DNA of 64,000 nt from Rhyzopertha dominica (GCA_025024175.1 QCXZ01000003.1:17504392-17568391); one strand, 5' to 3'. Numbered from the stretch's first letter, positions 23,880-35,315 are shown. Made by a program: numbers and translations. Notes: generated by a model from the letters alone, not told the origin.

Positions 23880-23945
23880 AAGTCGAATTCCCCTTAAACC
23901 GAAGATTTAAATATAATTAAATACGACTGCTATTTCCATTTAACG

Positions 23946-23946
<1 letters not shown>

Positions 23947-24015
<69 letters not shown>
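23947..24015. repeat. (TA)n microsatellite
   Basis: About 34 TA dinucleotides between the PLE and the PLE-like tail that follows. Confidence 0.95.
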
Positions 24016-24019
<4 letters not shown>

Positions 24020-24350
24020 GATTTTAGGTTTTCACGGATTGAGTATGGTGTGAAACTTTTCCGGGTTNTATTCCGTGTAGTAGCTTGATCCTTAGGAGGA
24101 CCGTTCTTCCGACGTTTCGGCAAGGTCGCACTTGCCATTTTCAAGTGGTAATCTTTCACTCTATTCTTCGCAATGAAAGTTCCAGTACGGTGATTAATTG
24201 CTATGTTGTCAATTTGCTGTCACCCGTTACGGTCCGGTCTGCCCTTGCTGTGACTGTGCTTGTTGGCGTGTCCTACTTCGTGTTCTAGGCAAACTGGCTT
24301 GTGCCTCCCCTTGAGACAATATATATTGACGATTCGGCAACAAAGTTCTA
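24016..24350 (-). repeat. PLE-like 3' tail with hammerhead-like motif
   Basis: Non-coding repeat sequence. On the minus strand, at 24109-24145, it reads TTGAAAA, T, a GGCAAG/CTTGCC hairpin, GAA, the palindrome ACGT and C, which matches the motif in the clear PLE tails. No protein-coding part of the element is seen. Confidence 0.45.
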
Positions 24351-24429
24351 CGCGTAATCGTAATAAGGNTTTAAGATTCAATTANTAGGTTGCTTAATTA
24401 CTATTAATGTTGTTTCTGATCANGTTAAG

Positions 24430-24580
24430 GTATCAAGGATATAAAAAGCGNTGGAATGCACATATCTCTTGCTGAATTGGGCATGGACTCTATAATGGCC
24501 GTTGAAATACAGAAATCGCTGCAAAGGGAATACGGTGTCGATCTCTCTCTTCAGAAGATGAGGAGCTTAACATTTGAAAA
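24430..24580 (+). CDS. FAS-1 exon: acyl carrier protein (ACP)
   Basis: This 151-nt exon encodes the core of the ACP domain, which carries the growing acyl chain on phosphopantetheine. LAELGMDSIMAVEIQKSLQ contains the DSxM attachment serine, and the end reads YGVDLSLQKMRSLTFEK, as in animal FAS. The exon starts after TTAAG, an acceptor with a poor pyrimidine tract. Its first two bases complete the codon left at 8258, and it ends AA before GTAAGT. One N at 24451 leaves one residue undefined. The exon lies directly after the block of repeats and the assembly gap. Confidence 0.94.
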
Positions 24581-24633
24581 GTAAGTTTAAGTTCTTTTGT
24601 GTTTACAAATAATATTCATAACTTGTATCTCAG

Positions 24634-24937
24634 ATTGCGGACGCTGCAAGATTCAAATGAAGGGAAACGTACTGAACAGCAAGATACTAAAAATACACAA
24701 ATCTTCTGTAATAAGCTATGGAGCGAAGAGCTCTTCCTTAGACCGGTAGTAGAACTGGAATCTGCTGCCATTAAAAGTGATGATTGTACAAAGGTATTCA
24801 TTATAGCGGGGATANATAACTCACTAGATATATTTACGCAACTGGCCAGTCAGATAAAGGGACGTACTATTTATCTCCAGTATTCAGGGTCCAGTTTTGG
24901 GAAAACAGTGCCCGAAATGGGCCGGAGAATATATAAG
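24634..24937 (+). CDS. FAS-1 exon: ACP-TE linker and start of thioesterase
   Basis: This 304-nt exon begins after TATCTCAG and ends AAG before GTAATA, phase 0. It encodes a polar linker (LRTLQDSNEGKRTEQQ) and the first strands of the thioesterase domain (TKVFIIAGI, LDIFTQLASQIKGRTIYLQY, VPEMGRRIYK). The thioesterase releases the finished fatty acid from ACP. The boundary pattern (FLIPGIEG-like followed by LAS and LQY) is typical of animal FAS. An N at 24815 makes one residue unknown. The exon joins to LIKPMLKEEEKF at 27344 without missing residues. Confidence 0.94.
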
Positions 24938-25089
24938 GTAATAGTTTGCCAACATTTAGTCCATTGGTCGGATGCCCTAAATCGCTTTTTTTAAATCGTT
25001 TTCTTATTATGTACTTAAAAAAATATCAAAATTTGTTGCTTGAATTATATTTTTCAGTTAATTAAGCATGGCTGCTTCTACCGCTAAAA

Positions 25090-26946
25090 CAGCAGCAAAA
25101 AAACGAACCTACTAGAATTGGCAATTTATCAGTTTGCTCGATTGATATAATTTGCTCTAATGTTTCCGATCTTATAATGGAATGCGGCACAATGGATACT
25201 AAGCTTATGACAGATCATCGGCTTACCTACTTCACGCTAAACTTTAACCGACTGACACACACTCCTAAAAAGATCACCTTCGGTGACTTCGAACTATTTG
25301 ATGCGGTCAAATTTAAAACTGATGCTTCGACAATCAATTGGAATCGTGTTCAACATATTTCAAATATTCAAGGCAAACGTATATTCATCTAACAGTGAAT
25401 ACTGTTTTTGTTTGGCACACATGCTCTCCTGCGGATTGTCTTAATTAGAAAACCCGCTAAGCCTTATTTACAGATAACATTAAATTCATTATTGATTTGA
25501 AAAAGCAAGCCTTCAATAAACTCAAGCTAAATAAATCTGTGTCTAACTTAAGATATTACAAAGATCTTCGTTACTACCTAACGATTACTTACCCTCAAAA
25601 ACGAAATAAAGCTTTTATTCGACACCAGATAAAAATCAACAAACATGATTCGCATTTTTCTAAAGGAGTATTTATCGTAAGGCTCAATATGAAATCTCTG
25701 TTAAACTAAGAAACATAAATTTCTGAACGTGGAATCTAAAGCCATCAGCAGATTTCTACTCTATCAGTTGCTTTCCATGGCTTAGTTCTAATCTTCAACT
25801 GGAAGTAATGACTGTAAATGAAGTTGAAGTCGGAAGCTTTTGGACGTGATGGTATCCATTTGAGAATGCTGCAGTGGACCTTTCCCTTCTGTAAGGAAGC
25901 NCGCACTCACATTCTCAACACGTCTTTTCAGTCAGATGTGGTTCCCAATGGAAGAAAAAAGCTTCAGTAATGCCTTTATCTAAAGTATCGTTGNCAAGGG
26001 AATTAAAGGAGTTAAGGCATATTAGTGTCTTGCCCGTTATGTCCAAGGTTATAGAGAAAATAGTTTTCATTAAGTTGTTAAACCATGTAATCTCTAACAA
26101 GTTCTTCCGGATCAGCAGTCTGGATTCAGGAAAAATTATAGCACAGCAACAGCTCTTACCCTCGAATTGTTAACGACCTCGCTCATAATATTGATAAATC
26201 GATGACATCGCTAATGGTTCTGTTTAATTATAGCAAGGCTTTTGACGTCATCAGCCACCACTTACCTTTGTCTAAGCTTGGAGTTCACGGAGTCGCTTTG
26301 ACATGGTTTGAAAATTACCTCTTCCATCGGATCAAGACAGTTAAGTTGGATGAGTGCCTATAACGAGATCACCTTTACTATGGGTGTGCTGTAAGGGAGC
26401 ACACTTGGACCGATTTTGTTTAGCTTATATACTCATGATCTCCCTAATATTGTCAATAGTTCCTGTCTAATGTATCTCTACGCCGATGATCACCAAATGC
26501 TTGTGAAGTGTAACCATCAGTCCCCAGATAGCGCAGTGCATGATTTGAGTGCTAATCTTGCGCGTGTTGATGTGTTCTCTAAGGATCATGGTCTTGTAGT
26601 GAACTCTTGTAAGTCTGCGGCATTGTGCGTCGAATCTCCAAAACTCAGAAGTCAAACGATGATGTATATCGAGTGTGATATTAAACTAAATGACGATATT
26701 ATTAGTTTTTCCGAGAAGGCTAAAAATTTAGGTGTTTTAATTGACAGTCGCATTAATTTTGAGAGTGTCGGGCTAGTTATGCTCGCTTGCATTGTCTGTA
26801 CAGAAACAAATTTTTACTGCCCAGCGGTGAATACACTGGTACTTAGCTTTGTTGATTACTGTTGTACTGTTTATTTCCACTTTCTCATTAATTCACTTAA
26901 ACATAAGCTGCAAATTCTACAAAGGTCTTGCTTTCTCAGGGAGTAA
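25090..26946 (+). pseudogene. Decayed LINE reverse transcriptase in FAS-1 intron
   Basis: Fragments in different frames follow the order of a non-LTR retrotransposon polyprotein. End of an endonuclease domain (TDHRLTYFTLNFNRL, about 25205), linker (NLRYYKDLRYYLTITYPQKR), RT (LRHISVLPVMSKVIEKIVF, about 26010; KAFDVISHHLPLSKLGVHG, about 26240; YLYADDHQML, about 26470) and the following thumb (KAKNLGVLIDSRINFE, FVDYCCTVYFHF). Stops and frameshifts separate these pieces, so it is dead. The style suggests the Jockey/CR1 group, but I am not certain. It lies in the intron between the two thioesterase exons, in the same orientation as the gene. Confidence 0.85.
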
Positions 26947-27343
26947 CTTCTATAAACAAGAGTTATAGCTAAAACTAAGTTTCCTTGAGCCAAGGCTTAC
27001 ATAATAAGAGGTTAAGAGGTAAGATACGTACTAGCAGCAGACTTTACCTTTTATTGTCCTACCATTTTTTTTCTGTACATATGTACATTTCGTTTACATG
27101 GAATATGAGTAACGTAAATGAATACTCTTCTAATAAAATGACTTCAGAATTACTTAAAAGTTATGCTTTAATTTATATAAACAATACGTTTTTATTAGTT
27201 ATTTACATCAAAATCAAGTGCTTGTCGTCATTGTTAAATTGTTGAAAACGATTATGATCATCTAACTTGACTATATGATTAAAATACCATTGTTTCAGCA
27301 AGCTAAGCGGTTGATGAATATTTGCCAATGCTTATATTTTCAG

Positions 27344-28030
27344 TTAATAAAACCTATGTTGAAAGAAGAAGAAAAGTTCATATTGATAGCGTATTCCTTT
27401 GGTGTCTTAATAGCTCTGGAGGTTACTTACCTATTGGAAAAAGGAGGCCATAAGGGAGAAATTGCTATAATTGATGGAGGTACGCAGCTTGTTGATAAAC
27501 TACTGCAGCAGAATTTTTACAGTATGGGCGCAGAAACCATCAACATACCAAAAGTTGAAGACTTTATAAAACGCGCTCTTATTACCACAGTGGATTCAGT
27601 GGAATTGAAGGTATATAAATCAAAGTCAGCTCTTGCTAATACACAAATCAAGTGCCACGATATTTTACTTTGTTTCATTTTGCAGCATCAAATAGAGAGT
27701 TGTGATACACTAGAAAATGTAGCACAGCTCCTTCAGAGCGTTTTCCCTGAAAATATGTATAGGACGGAATTTTTAAAGGAATTTACTGAAGATATCTATA
27801 GGAAGATAGCAGCGTTTGGATCATATACTGAAACACCCGGGCAACTGCAGTCGGACTTTGTTCTCTGCAGGCCTNAACGGGCAGCTGTTTTAGCCACACA
27901 AGATTATGAATTGTCCATATGCACTGTGAAACCTGTACGAACAGTTTTCATGGACTGTAATCATCAAACTATATTAGAATGCCCGGATGTAGTTAGAAGG
28001 ATTAATAAATTGCTATGCAAGTTAGCATAA
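27344..28030 (+). CDS. FAS-1 terminal exon: thioesterase domain and stop
   Basis: 229 codons including the TAA at 28028. It starts after ATTTTCAG with LIKPMLKEEEKF. The catalytic serine is in LIAYSFGVLIALE (GXSXG variant), a candidate acidic residue is in AIIDGG, and the catalytic histidine is in MDCNHQTILE, all in the order of FAS thioesterases. The segment 27611-27685 is 75 nt, begins GTATAT and ends TTTTGCAG; it may be a small in-frame intron, since its product (VYKSKSALANTQIKC) does not look like FAS. One N at 27875 leaves one residue open. No frameshift or stop is seen, so FAS-1 may be functional. Confidence 0.93.
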   Translation, partial: LIKPMLKEEEKFILIAYSFGVLIALEVTYLLEKGGHKGEIAIIDGGTQLVDKLLQQNFYSMGAETINIPKVEDFIKRALITTVDSVELKVYKSKSALANTQIKCHDILLCFILQHQIESCDTLENVAQLLQSVFPENMYRTEFLKEFTEDIYRKIAAFGSYTETPGQLQSDFVLCRPXRAAVLATQDYELSICTVKPVRTVFMDCNHQTILECPDVVRRINKLLCKLA

Positions 28031-28069
28031 TTATCAGTTTTGTTTTAGTGAAATGTATTTTTGTGTGCT

Positions 28070-28075
28070 AATAAA
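28070..28075 (+). promoter_or_regulatory. FAS-1 polyadenylation signal
   Basis: AATAAA about 40 bases after the FAS-1 stop codon, the only nearby canonical signal. Confidence 0.7.
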
Positions 28076-28518
28076 GCATTTTGTGAAGAGGAAAACCTAT
28101 TTTCTAATTGCTTTGCTGACAATCTTTTTTTTTGAAAAATGACTGTTTATGAATTACTTTGGGTAACGTAGTACTTCAAGTTATCGGTAGGTCGCATTAA
28201 CTTTATGAGCTACTACTTGCATTTCTAAGAAAAAAGTCTGGAGAACAGCAATGGAAAAATTGCTATATAACCTAAGTTGAATCATTGTATACTATGAGTG
28301 TAATAATTTCAAGCAGTTAGGCGAACACGTAGATTCGTCTATCTCTTTTCGACTCATTAATGATACCAATAACAGTTTGCAACTTACCTGTGCAAACTGG
28401 TATTAGCAAATTAAACAAATAAACTTAATGCACCACATATCTTCTGTTTTCCCGAAATACACTAGATGTACTTATATTCCACAAGTGTTTCAAATCAGGT
28501 GCTATTATATATAGGGTT

Positions 28519-28890
28519 GTTTCTTATATTCTAGAAACCTAAAATTATAAAACATATCCTTGAACATTAGAACATTGTAAAAATGATAAAATCTAAAATT
28601 ATTATAATAATTTAGTTACCTGTATTGTTTGTATCATAATATATAATTTTTACAAAACTAATTTTGTATATTTTCGCTCCTAATATTANCTGATCTTACT
28701 ATTCCATATTTAAACCAAAAAGAGCGAAACATACAAAATTAATTCTGCAAAAATAATATATTATGATACAAACAATATACAGCTAACTAAATTATCATAA
28801 TTATTTTATATTTTATCACTTTTAATACAAAGTTTTGATTTTCAAAGATATATGTTTTATAATTTTGAGAATGTAGAATATAAAAAATAG
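28519..28890. repeat. Long imperfect inverted repeat (MITE or foldback)
   Basis: About 165 bases left of 28690 are the imperfect reverse complement of about 165 bases right of 28718. Matching blocks include AAAATTATAAAACATAT, TGTATCATAATATAT and TATTTTCGCTC/GAGCGAAACATA. Sequence between FAS-1 and FAS-2; no coding content. A hammerhead-like motif begins just to its right. Confidence 0.8.
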
Positions 28891-28893
28891 AGC

Positions 28894-28926
28894 TTGAAAA
28901 AGGTGGTATTTATCCACCGAAACGTT
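28894..28926 (+). ncRNA. Hammerhead-like motif (PLE tail remnant)
   Basis: TTGAAAA, A, a perfect GGTGG/CCACC hairpin, GAA, the palindrome ACGT and T. The protein-coding part of the parent PLE is not seen. No clear stem I, so probably inactive. Confidence 0.45.
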
Positions 28927-28929
28927 GTG

Positions 28930-30180
28930 ATAATAGAGATAATAATATCGCATACATATCTTGGAGTAATACCAACAGAAAAAAATATAATATATGTTGT
29001 TAATCGTCGATCTTCGCGCAAGCTACCCGCTTTTGCAAATACCGACAAGGAAGACTTCCACAACAGCACATATTTACAATGGACTCGTAATACAGTTTTA
29101 TTCCAAAGAAAATGGGAATGGTACAAATAATTCAATGACTAATGACTTTTAAAATATTTGCTACCTGCCTACTACTTATCTCTCTATATCATACGTTCAG
29201 TGATTCCAACAATGTACATATTTACTTAATTTGCACAATCAGTGTCATTAATTGTTATATGACAAAACAAGGAAGAATCGTTTTAAAATTTGAAGTGCGT
29301 GGTTGTATAGTAACGGAAGAAATAACATTGTTAATTCCCGTAATATGAATATTTGACTTTCACTGCGATAATCTAATGTACCGCCTAGTTGTTGCGAAAT
29401 AAAATGAGCTGAATTCAATACAGCTTTTCATAGAAGTTTGTATTGTTTTTCTATAAATATGCACTAGACGATGATGCATCGTTTATTGTAATAGTTTGCA
29501 AAGTGTTTCGATTGTTAAAGCCTAAATGAAAAAACAATGTTATGCTTCTTTTTTCATATTTCACAAGGACCTGCTTTACAAAATCTTACTTGGTGTTTAG
29601 AAGTGCATAAACAGTTTTTAAGTAACTTTAATTGTTTTATTTTTTCTATTCTATCCTTAACAATAGCACCTCATGTTTTTAAATTCAAAAATGATAAAAC
29701 TCCGATAAACATGCAATCTCCATTTCCCCACATACGTGAGAAATTTACCGTGCAAAACATGGCGCCCCATCATAAATACATACACAGCATCTGGATCTGC
29801 ATATAATTCACTACCTAAACAACAACTTGTGGAGAAGCTTTTGTCTAGCGGCCTAGCCGATTTTGAGATCAACAAAAATGTGCAAGAACATAAAATTATA
29901 TAGTAATAGAAAAAATATTGTGTTTTGAAACTATCTTACCCCATTAAAATTATTAAAACATCAAAACACGTTTTTCCTGTTTTCAAAAAGTTTATGTCAA
30001 AATAATTTTATGACATCCTCTGTATACATTTGGATATTTTTATTATTATTGTATTTATACGTTCTTTATACACTCAATGTTATTTTATATTTTACAATTG
30101 GTATTGTGAAGTTCCTATATTGTCGACTGTGGACGAAAATTCATTACTATTCTCACATTTGGTGAGTTTTGTATTTTTAT
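28930..30180. other. Intergenic, nothing recognised
   Basis: AT-rich sequence with short frames only; the longest (29537-29806) resembles nothing I know. Confidence 0.4.
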
Positions 30181-30196
30181 ATTTTGTAATTTAGAA

Positions 30197-30234
30197 GCCC
30201 TGACGAAGGAACTAAGCAGTTTCGGAAACTTGGC
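30197..30234 (+). ncRNA. Hammerhead-like motif (PLE tail remnant)
   Basis: GCC, CTGACGA, A, a GGAAC/GTTTC hairpin, G, GAA, ACTT and GGC. It resembles the motif at 22356-22393 (same GCC/GGC ends), but the palindrome after GAA is lost, so this copy is degenerate. Confidence 0.5.
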
Positions 30235-32640
30235 ACCCAAATAAAGAGAAAATAATAAAATATTAAATTATTGTTGATTAAAGTTGATCCAAACCCGCAA
30301 GACATTAAATTATAAACATCATTAAAGGATCGTGAATTACAAACATATATATATATATAGATAATAATAGAATATAAAATACCCTGAACAGTCCTAACCA
30401 AATGATTCTGGTTCCTTTTTCTTTAAATACAAGCCCTCTTTTCTAAAACAAGAAATAAAATAATTCGTTGGTTTCTTTTTTTTGTTCCAAATTGTTTAAG
30501 CTATTTTGGAGAAACAAATACTCAGCAAGCATTTGTTCTTCGTTTAACGAAAACACCACTATGTAAGCATTGTACTCAAAGAACAATAGTTTGAATTTTA
30601 AATGTGTATAAATCGTGCTCCGACTTGTGCAACATGCATGAGTAGTGGGTATCAACCATTGTTCTAGTATTATGCGCACCGCATGAAACATTTGCAAACT
30701 TCCTGCATATAATTAAAAACCGGATAGATATGTAACAAATGTGCACCGTAATAGTTATATATAATACCGCCCGGCACTTTGGCATCCACTGATATACACG
30801 CCGTATATCTCATGTATTTTGTTGTACTGACTACGGTCCTGTTGACGTCCGGTACAGTTAGCGCGTGAGGTTGCATCCTTCTATACATATTATACAAAAA
30901 AAGGTTAGGTTGGCAGCCGTATATTACAAGATGGCATCCTTCGCGCTGTTGCCGGATAATTTTCGTAATGCGCAAAACCCGCACTAACCAAATTCCAATC
31001 AGTTTAGAGTTTCGCATTAGTCGTGGCATATAATTATTTTCATTTGGAAGCTTATTTATTGCACACAAATATTGTATTAATTTTTGAGACCTGTTGCATA
31101 AGTTTACACGTGGACAGTGTCATTTTAAAGACGGCGTATCCTAAAAACACCTGGAAGGGAAATGACCAACGGATATTCGATAAAAATAGTTTAGATTTGC
31201 CTTGTCAATTGCAAAGGGACGCAATCGCTGAAGTAAATTAAAAAGAATGCAATTTAATTAAAAGTCAAAATATTAAGATGGGTTAAAAACCCACCGGCTA
31301 AAATGTATGCATTATTTAACACAAATATTGTCTGAAAGATTTTATCTACTAAGATAAAGCTCCTAATAAATTTTAAACTATTGAAACTAGGTTTACCAAC
31401 TCATTATGTCTAAAACAGAATGTTACTCAACAATTTATTTCGTTATCATTTCATTTGCAAAAAAAAAGGGAATAAATTGTACACTGATTTGATGAATATC
31501 GTCATTTTCTATCTAATACAATATTATACAGGAAAAAACCCTAGGATAATGGTTCTTAGCATCTTTCATATTACGAAATTGATACTCTTGAAACAGAGGT
31601 TCCAAATCTGATGGGTAGGTGCTGGCAGCTTACATTACATTTTATTTTTTTTGCACATAAAACGACTTATATGCTATTATTGTATCAAAAAACAACATGC
31701 TATCCAGAGATAAAAATGTAAATACTAGTACCTGTGTGCATCTTTTTTTGGAACCTTATCACATTAAAACATGTATACTGATTATGAGATAGAAAGACGA
31801 GATATAGAAGCATTTAATATAAGTTTTTAATGTGCTCTGATAAAGTTTATAACAAGGAACAAGTAGTAGATGCACTATTTTTTTAAAATTAATTACTGCT
31901 TTTCAGTTTCAATATAGATCAAATTTCCTACTTTCTTTGTCGCTAAATAAGTCAGCTACACTTTTTGGTTCTCTATACCTTAAGAAAAATCATATTTATC
32001 GGAGCTGAAAATTCTTGATTTTATTGGTTTATATTAAAGCACCTGTCCTTTCTCGCCATCTTGCCGTAAAAATAAAAGATAAAACTGTGATTCGATTGCA
32101 CATTACTTACAGTTATATTACATTTAGGTTATTGGAATGAAAGCGATGTTTTAGCCGCACTGATCACCACTAAGCATTAACAATCCCTAAATATAAAAGG
32201 TAACGTTGACGCAGTTATCCCCTGATTTATGTGCAGAGTGCCGAAGCAGTTTGTTAAGCAGAACGTATACAATTTTCCTTCTAACAGCAGCAAAATTGCT
32301 TTAAAAATAACTAAGCAATTAAGAAATAAATATATATATTAGACGCCAATCACGAATTTTATTATTTCTAGGATATCATATATAACTTGTACCTCAAGTC
32401 TTTGTAAGTAAAACGTAAATACACCTATAAATAGCGAAATAATAACATCAGCCATAATTTATAACAATGCAATGAAGCAGTTATAATAGAATTATGGGCC
32501 TGTTTTGCCGACTTGCCTGCCGTTTGCCGTAACAGATATTTAAATTCGGACTATCAACCAGTTTATTACAGGGACCGCAATGAGCCTATAAGCTGATACA
32601 GTGCTCATGTTAAATGGTCAATTAGGTAGCTCGGAAAGAA
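30235..32640. other. Intergenic, no gene recognised
   Basis: About 2.4 kb. A 132-codon minus-strand frame at 30670-31068 has no recognisable domain and overlaps other frames; I do not call it a gene. A short TA run lies near 30346. Confidence 0.4.
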
Positions 32641-33400
32641 GCTGTCTCGCTCGATTTATCAGATAATTCTAAAGATCGTTTCGACCTCAAACGATCATTA
32701 TCAAAGAGACAGCGTTATACTAAACTCAGATGTGCAAAATTTTGCTTATGTTGCATATTTTACAGGGGTTGTAAAGTAGCGTTGTAAAATCCTCTGCCCG
32801 GGATTTTGAGGGCCGACTTCCTAGTTTCGGCAAAATCAAAGGCGTACTGGACGTGGGAATTTCTATTTGCATATTTGCCAATTGGTGTTTTCTGATGCTG
32901 ACCTTTTTTATTTCTAATAGATCTAAAAGGTTTTGTTTTTTACTTTTCCTTTCGCAACGTAAGATTTTGATGTCGTTTACAGCAAAACCTGTTTTGCTTT
33001 TATTTGAATATTTCGAACAAGATTATAGACAATGGCGAACCCATTCAACGTAAAGTAACTTTGATATATGCAAATTTCCACATTATCCAATATTTGATAG
33101 GTGGCAGTTTTCTATTAAATTTTTGATTTTTGACATCAGAGGACACAAGAATAGCATTATTTGGTACTGATAATTCTTTTACCTTTTTCGCGAAACCTAT
33201 TATGGAATTCTTCAAGCTGGATTTAGATTGAACCTGTTAAAACGTTGTTGGTAAAATTGCGTAATGGATCATTAATATAAAAAACGACCGGTCTAAGAGT
33301 CGAGTCTTTGGGAGACCATATAGAATTGGAACACGGGGGTTCATTATTCTTAATTTGTACTTTTCTTCGTTAAATATCAAATTTCAAAGATTTTAAAATG
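32641..33400 (-). mobile_element. PLE, 3' portion (interrupted by Gypsy insertion)
   Basis: On the minus strand, just inside the Gypsy element, the sequence encodes PLE RT pieces (SIWSPKDSTLRPVVFYINDP, then a serine-rich segment like the usual SFDV region), with stops. From about 33060 leftwards it becomes tail sequence ending with a hammerhead-like motif at 32671-32710 (TTGATAA, T, GATC/GGTC hairpin, GAA, ACGATC). The upstream part of the same element lies beyond the Gypsy insertion, at 38383-38985. Confidence 0.75.
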
Positions 33401-33405
33401 CTAGT

Positions 33406-33583
33406 TGTGATGTAGTGACGCAGCTAAGAATGTTATGTTGTGTAACGATAATGAAAATAAAGCTACGCACTCTGTTTTGCCCGGGCTGGTGATTCACTTG
33501 ATATTGGATAGCCGGGCCGGACGGAGTACGGTGTGATCAGAAATATTGTTTTATTAATTATAGCGGATTAAGCGGACACTACA
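33406..33583 (+). repeat. 5' LTR (178 bp)
   Basis: Begins TGTGATGTAG and ends CACTACA, with AATAAAG inside. Followed by TA and the primer-binding site. Confidence 0.94.
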
Positions 33584-33640
33584 TATTGGCGACGAGGATA
33601 AAACCGTAAGTACTTTTTAATTAGTTAAGTACAACAAAAA

Positions 33641-33990
33641 GCCTGAAATCCAAACGGAAGGGCCTAAGGTATAAAAAGTACCTGCACATGCATATTCCAA
33701 AGGATAATAGAAAGCCTAAATTCCAAACGGAAGGGCCTAGGGTATAAAAAGTACCTGTACATACATATTCCAAAGGATAATAGAAAGCCTAAATTCCAAA
33801 CGGAAGGGCCTAGGGTATAAAAAGTACCTGTGCATACATATACCAAAGGATAACAAAAAGCCTAAATTCCAAACGGAAGGGCCTAGGGTATAAAAAATAC
33901 CCGTACACATTTCTTATGATAATAAAAAGCCTAAATTCCAAACGGAAGGGCCTACGATAAAAAGGATACCTAGTATATGTAGGAAAAAAA
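33641..33990 (+). repeat. 73-bp tandem repeats in retrotransposon leader, 5 units
   Basis: Units start at 33641, 33714, 33787, 33860 and 33929, each beginning GCCTAAATTCCAAACGGAAG or close to it. They lie between the primer-binding site and gag, and each contains a TATAAAAAGTACC block. Confidence 0.95.
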
Positions 33991-34163
33991 AACCACTATA
34001 AAAAAACGCAACACCGGTATTACTAAGTACAAGACGCAGAGAAAAGAACAATCTCCTTTAAAAATATAGCGTTAATGATTCTTATGTTCCTGGGAAAATG
34101 CATGTTCAGGTACGCTTGCACACATCCGATACATGTAATAAGCAAACGCATGTACTTTAGGGA

Positions 34164-35315
34164 ATGGCGAATATCCCCATCCCCTCGCTGGAAACTTTTG
34201 ACTGCGATGGTGAATCCGGTTCAGTAGGATTACGCTGGCAGAAATGGAAAAGGGCCTTACAAATATACTTGGATGCTGCTAGCGTAGAAGATCCCAAGAA
34301 GAGGAAGGCCACACTTTTGCATTTTGGGGGACTAGGTCTGCAAGAAATATTTTACAACCTTCCGGGTGCAGATGTGAATGAAACCGATGGTGCTGGGAAT
34401 GACATATTTACTATAGCACTTGAAAAATTGGATTCTTACTTCTCCCCTAAACAAAGCAAAGTGTATGAAAGACATTTGTTTAGGCTTTTGAAACAAGAAA
34501 ACGGGGAAAAGTTCGAAAATTTTATAGTAAGGTTGAGACATCAAGCAGCAAAATGTCAATTTAAAGACCTGGAAGAGCAACTGGTGGACCAGATAACTGA
34601 GAAATGCGCCTCCGTGGAGTTGCGAAAGAAGATATTGGCTACCGGAGATAAAATAACCTTGGATGAAATTATAGCAGAGGCGAATTCGCTGGAGACAGTG
34701 GGACGACAGTTGTCAGGCTTCACCGAAGGACCATCAACCTCATCAACAAACTTGCCGGCTACGGTAAACGAAATTTCCAAATATAAGGTTCGTCGAAATC
34801 CTGCACTGAACAAATGTTCCCGCTGTGGATCGACGGAAACCACCCACAACAAATGTCCTGCAAGGGAGGCTATTTGTTCAAAATGCAATTTTAGGGGACA
34901 CTACGCCAGACTCTGCTTATCTAAGAGGAAATTAAATAGAACAGGGAGATCGGAAGACCACCTTCAACCACGAAAATTCAAGCCGAAACAGCGTAACAAG
35001 GAAAGCGTGGACAATATAGACGTATCGGGGTCAGAGGAAGCTGAATACGTGTTTCACCTCGATGAGGAGGACCAAATCAACTGCGAGGTAGGAGGAATAA
35101 GCATAAGCATGTTGATTGACTCAGGTAGCAAATCGAATATTCTAACGGAATCAACATGGAAAAGACTGAAACAATCAGGAGTTCGCGTTTCGAACCAAAA
35201 TAAGAAACCTGATAAAATTCTTCTTGCCTACGGATCTAAAGAATGGCAGAAGAAATTTATTGGGAAAAAACTCCGCTGTTTCGTTGGGAGTCCTCAAAAT
35301 TGGTCTAGGTATTAA
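34164..35315 (+). CDS. gag-protease of the Mag-like element
   Basis: 383 codons starting MANIPIPSLETFDCDGE. The capsid-like region contains WQKWKRALQIYL, YFSPKQSKVYERHLF and FIVRLRHQAAKCQF, a pattern common in Mag-type gags. Two CCHC-like knuckles follow (CSRCGSTETTHNKC and CSKCNFRGHYARLC). The protease begins at SMLIDSGSKSNIL, with the catalytic Asp in DSG. After LLAYGSKE the frame departs into unrelated residues: the protease C-terminal half has been lost by a small deletion that also shifts the frame relative to pol. The element thus lacks a complete protease. Confidence 0.93.
   Translation: MANIPIPSLETFDCDGESGSVGLRWQKWKRALQIYLDAASVEDPKKRKATLLHFGGLGLQEIFYNLPGADVNETDGAGNDIFTIALEKLDSYFSPKQSKVYERHLFRLLKQENGEKFENFIVRLRHQAAKCQFKDLEEQLVDQITEKCASVELRKKILATGDKITLDEIIAEANSLETVGRQLSGFTEGPSTSSTNLPATVNEISKYKVRRNPALNKCSRCGSTETTHNKCPAREAICSKCNFRGHYARLCLSKRKLNRTGRSEDHLQPRKFKPKQRNKESVDNIDVSGSEEAEYVFHLDEEDQINCEVGGISISMLIDSGSKSNILTESTWKRLKQSGVRVSNQNKKPDKILLAYGSKEWQKKFIGKKLRCFVGSPQNWSRY

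Larger units (their letters stand above)
22292..23912 (-). mobile_element. Penelope-like element bounded by 48-bp inverted repeats
   Basis: A 1.6-kb PLE on the minus strand inside the FAS-1 intron. Its first and last 48 bases (22292-22339 and 23865-23912) are perfect inverted repeats. The right-hand repeat is part of the coding frame, so the left copy is an inverted duplicate of internal coding sequence. TA-rich sequence flanks both ends. A hammerhead-like motif lies near the 3' end at 22356-22393. Confidence 0.9.

Noticed and set aside
30670..31068. 132-codon minus-strand gene
   Set aside because: No recognisable domain, no splice context, overlapping frames on both strands.
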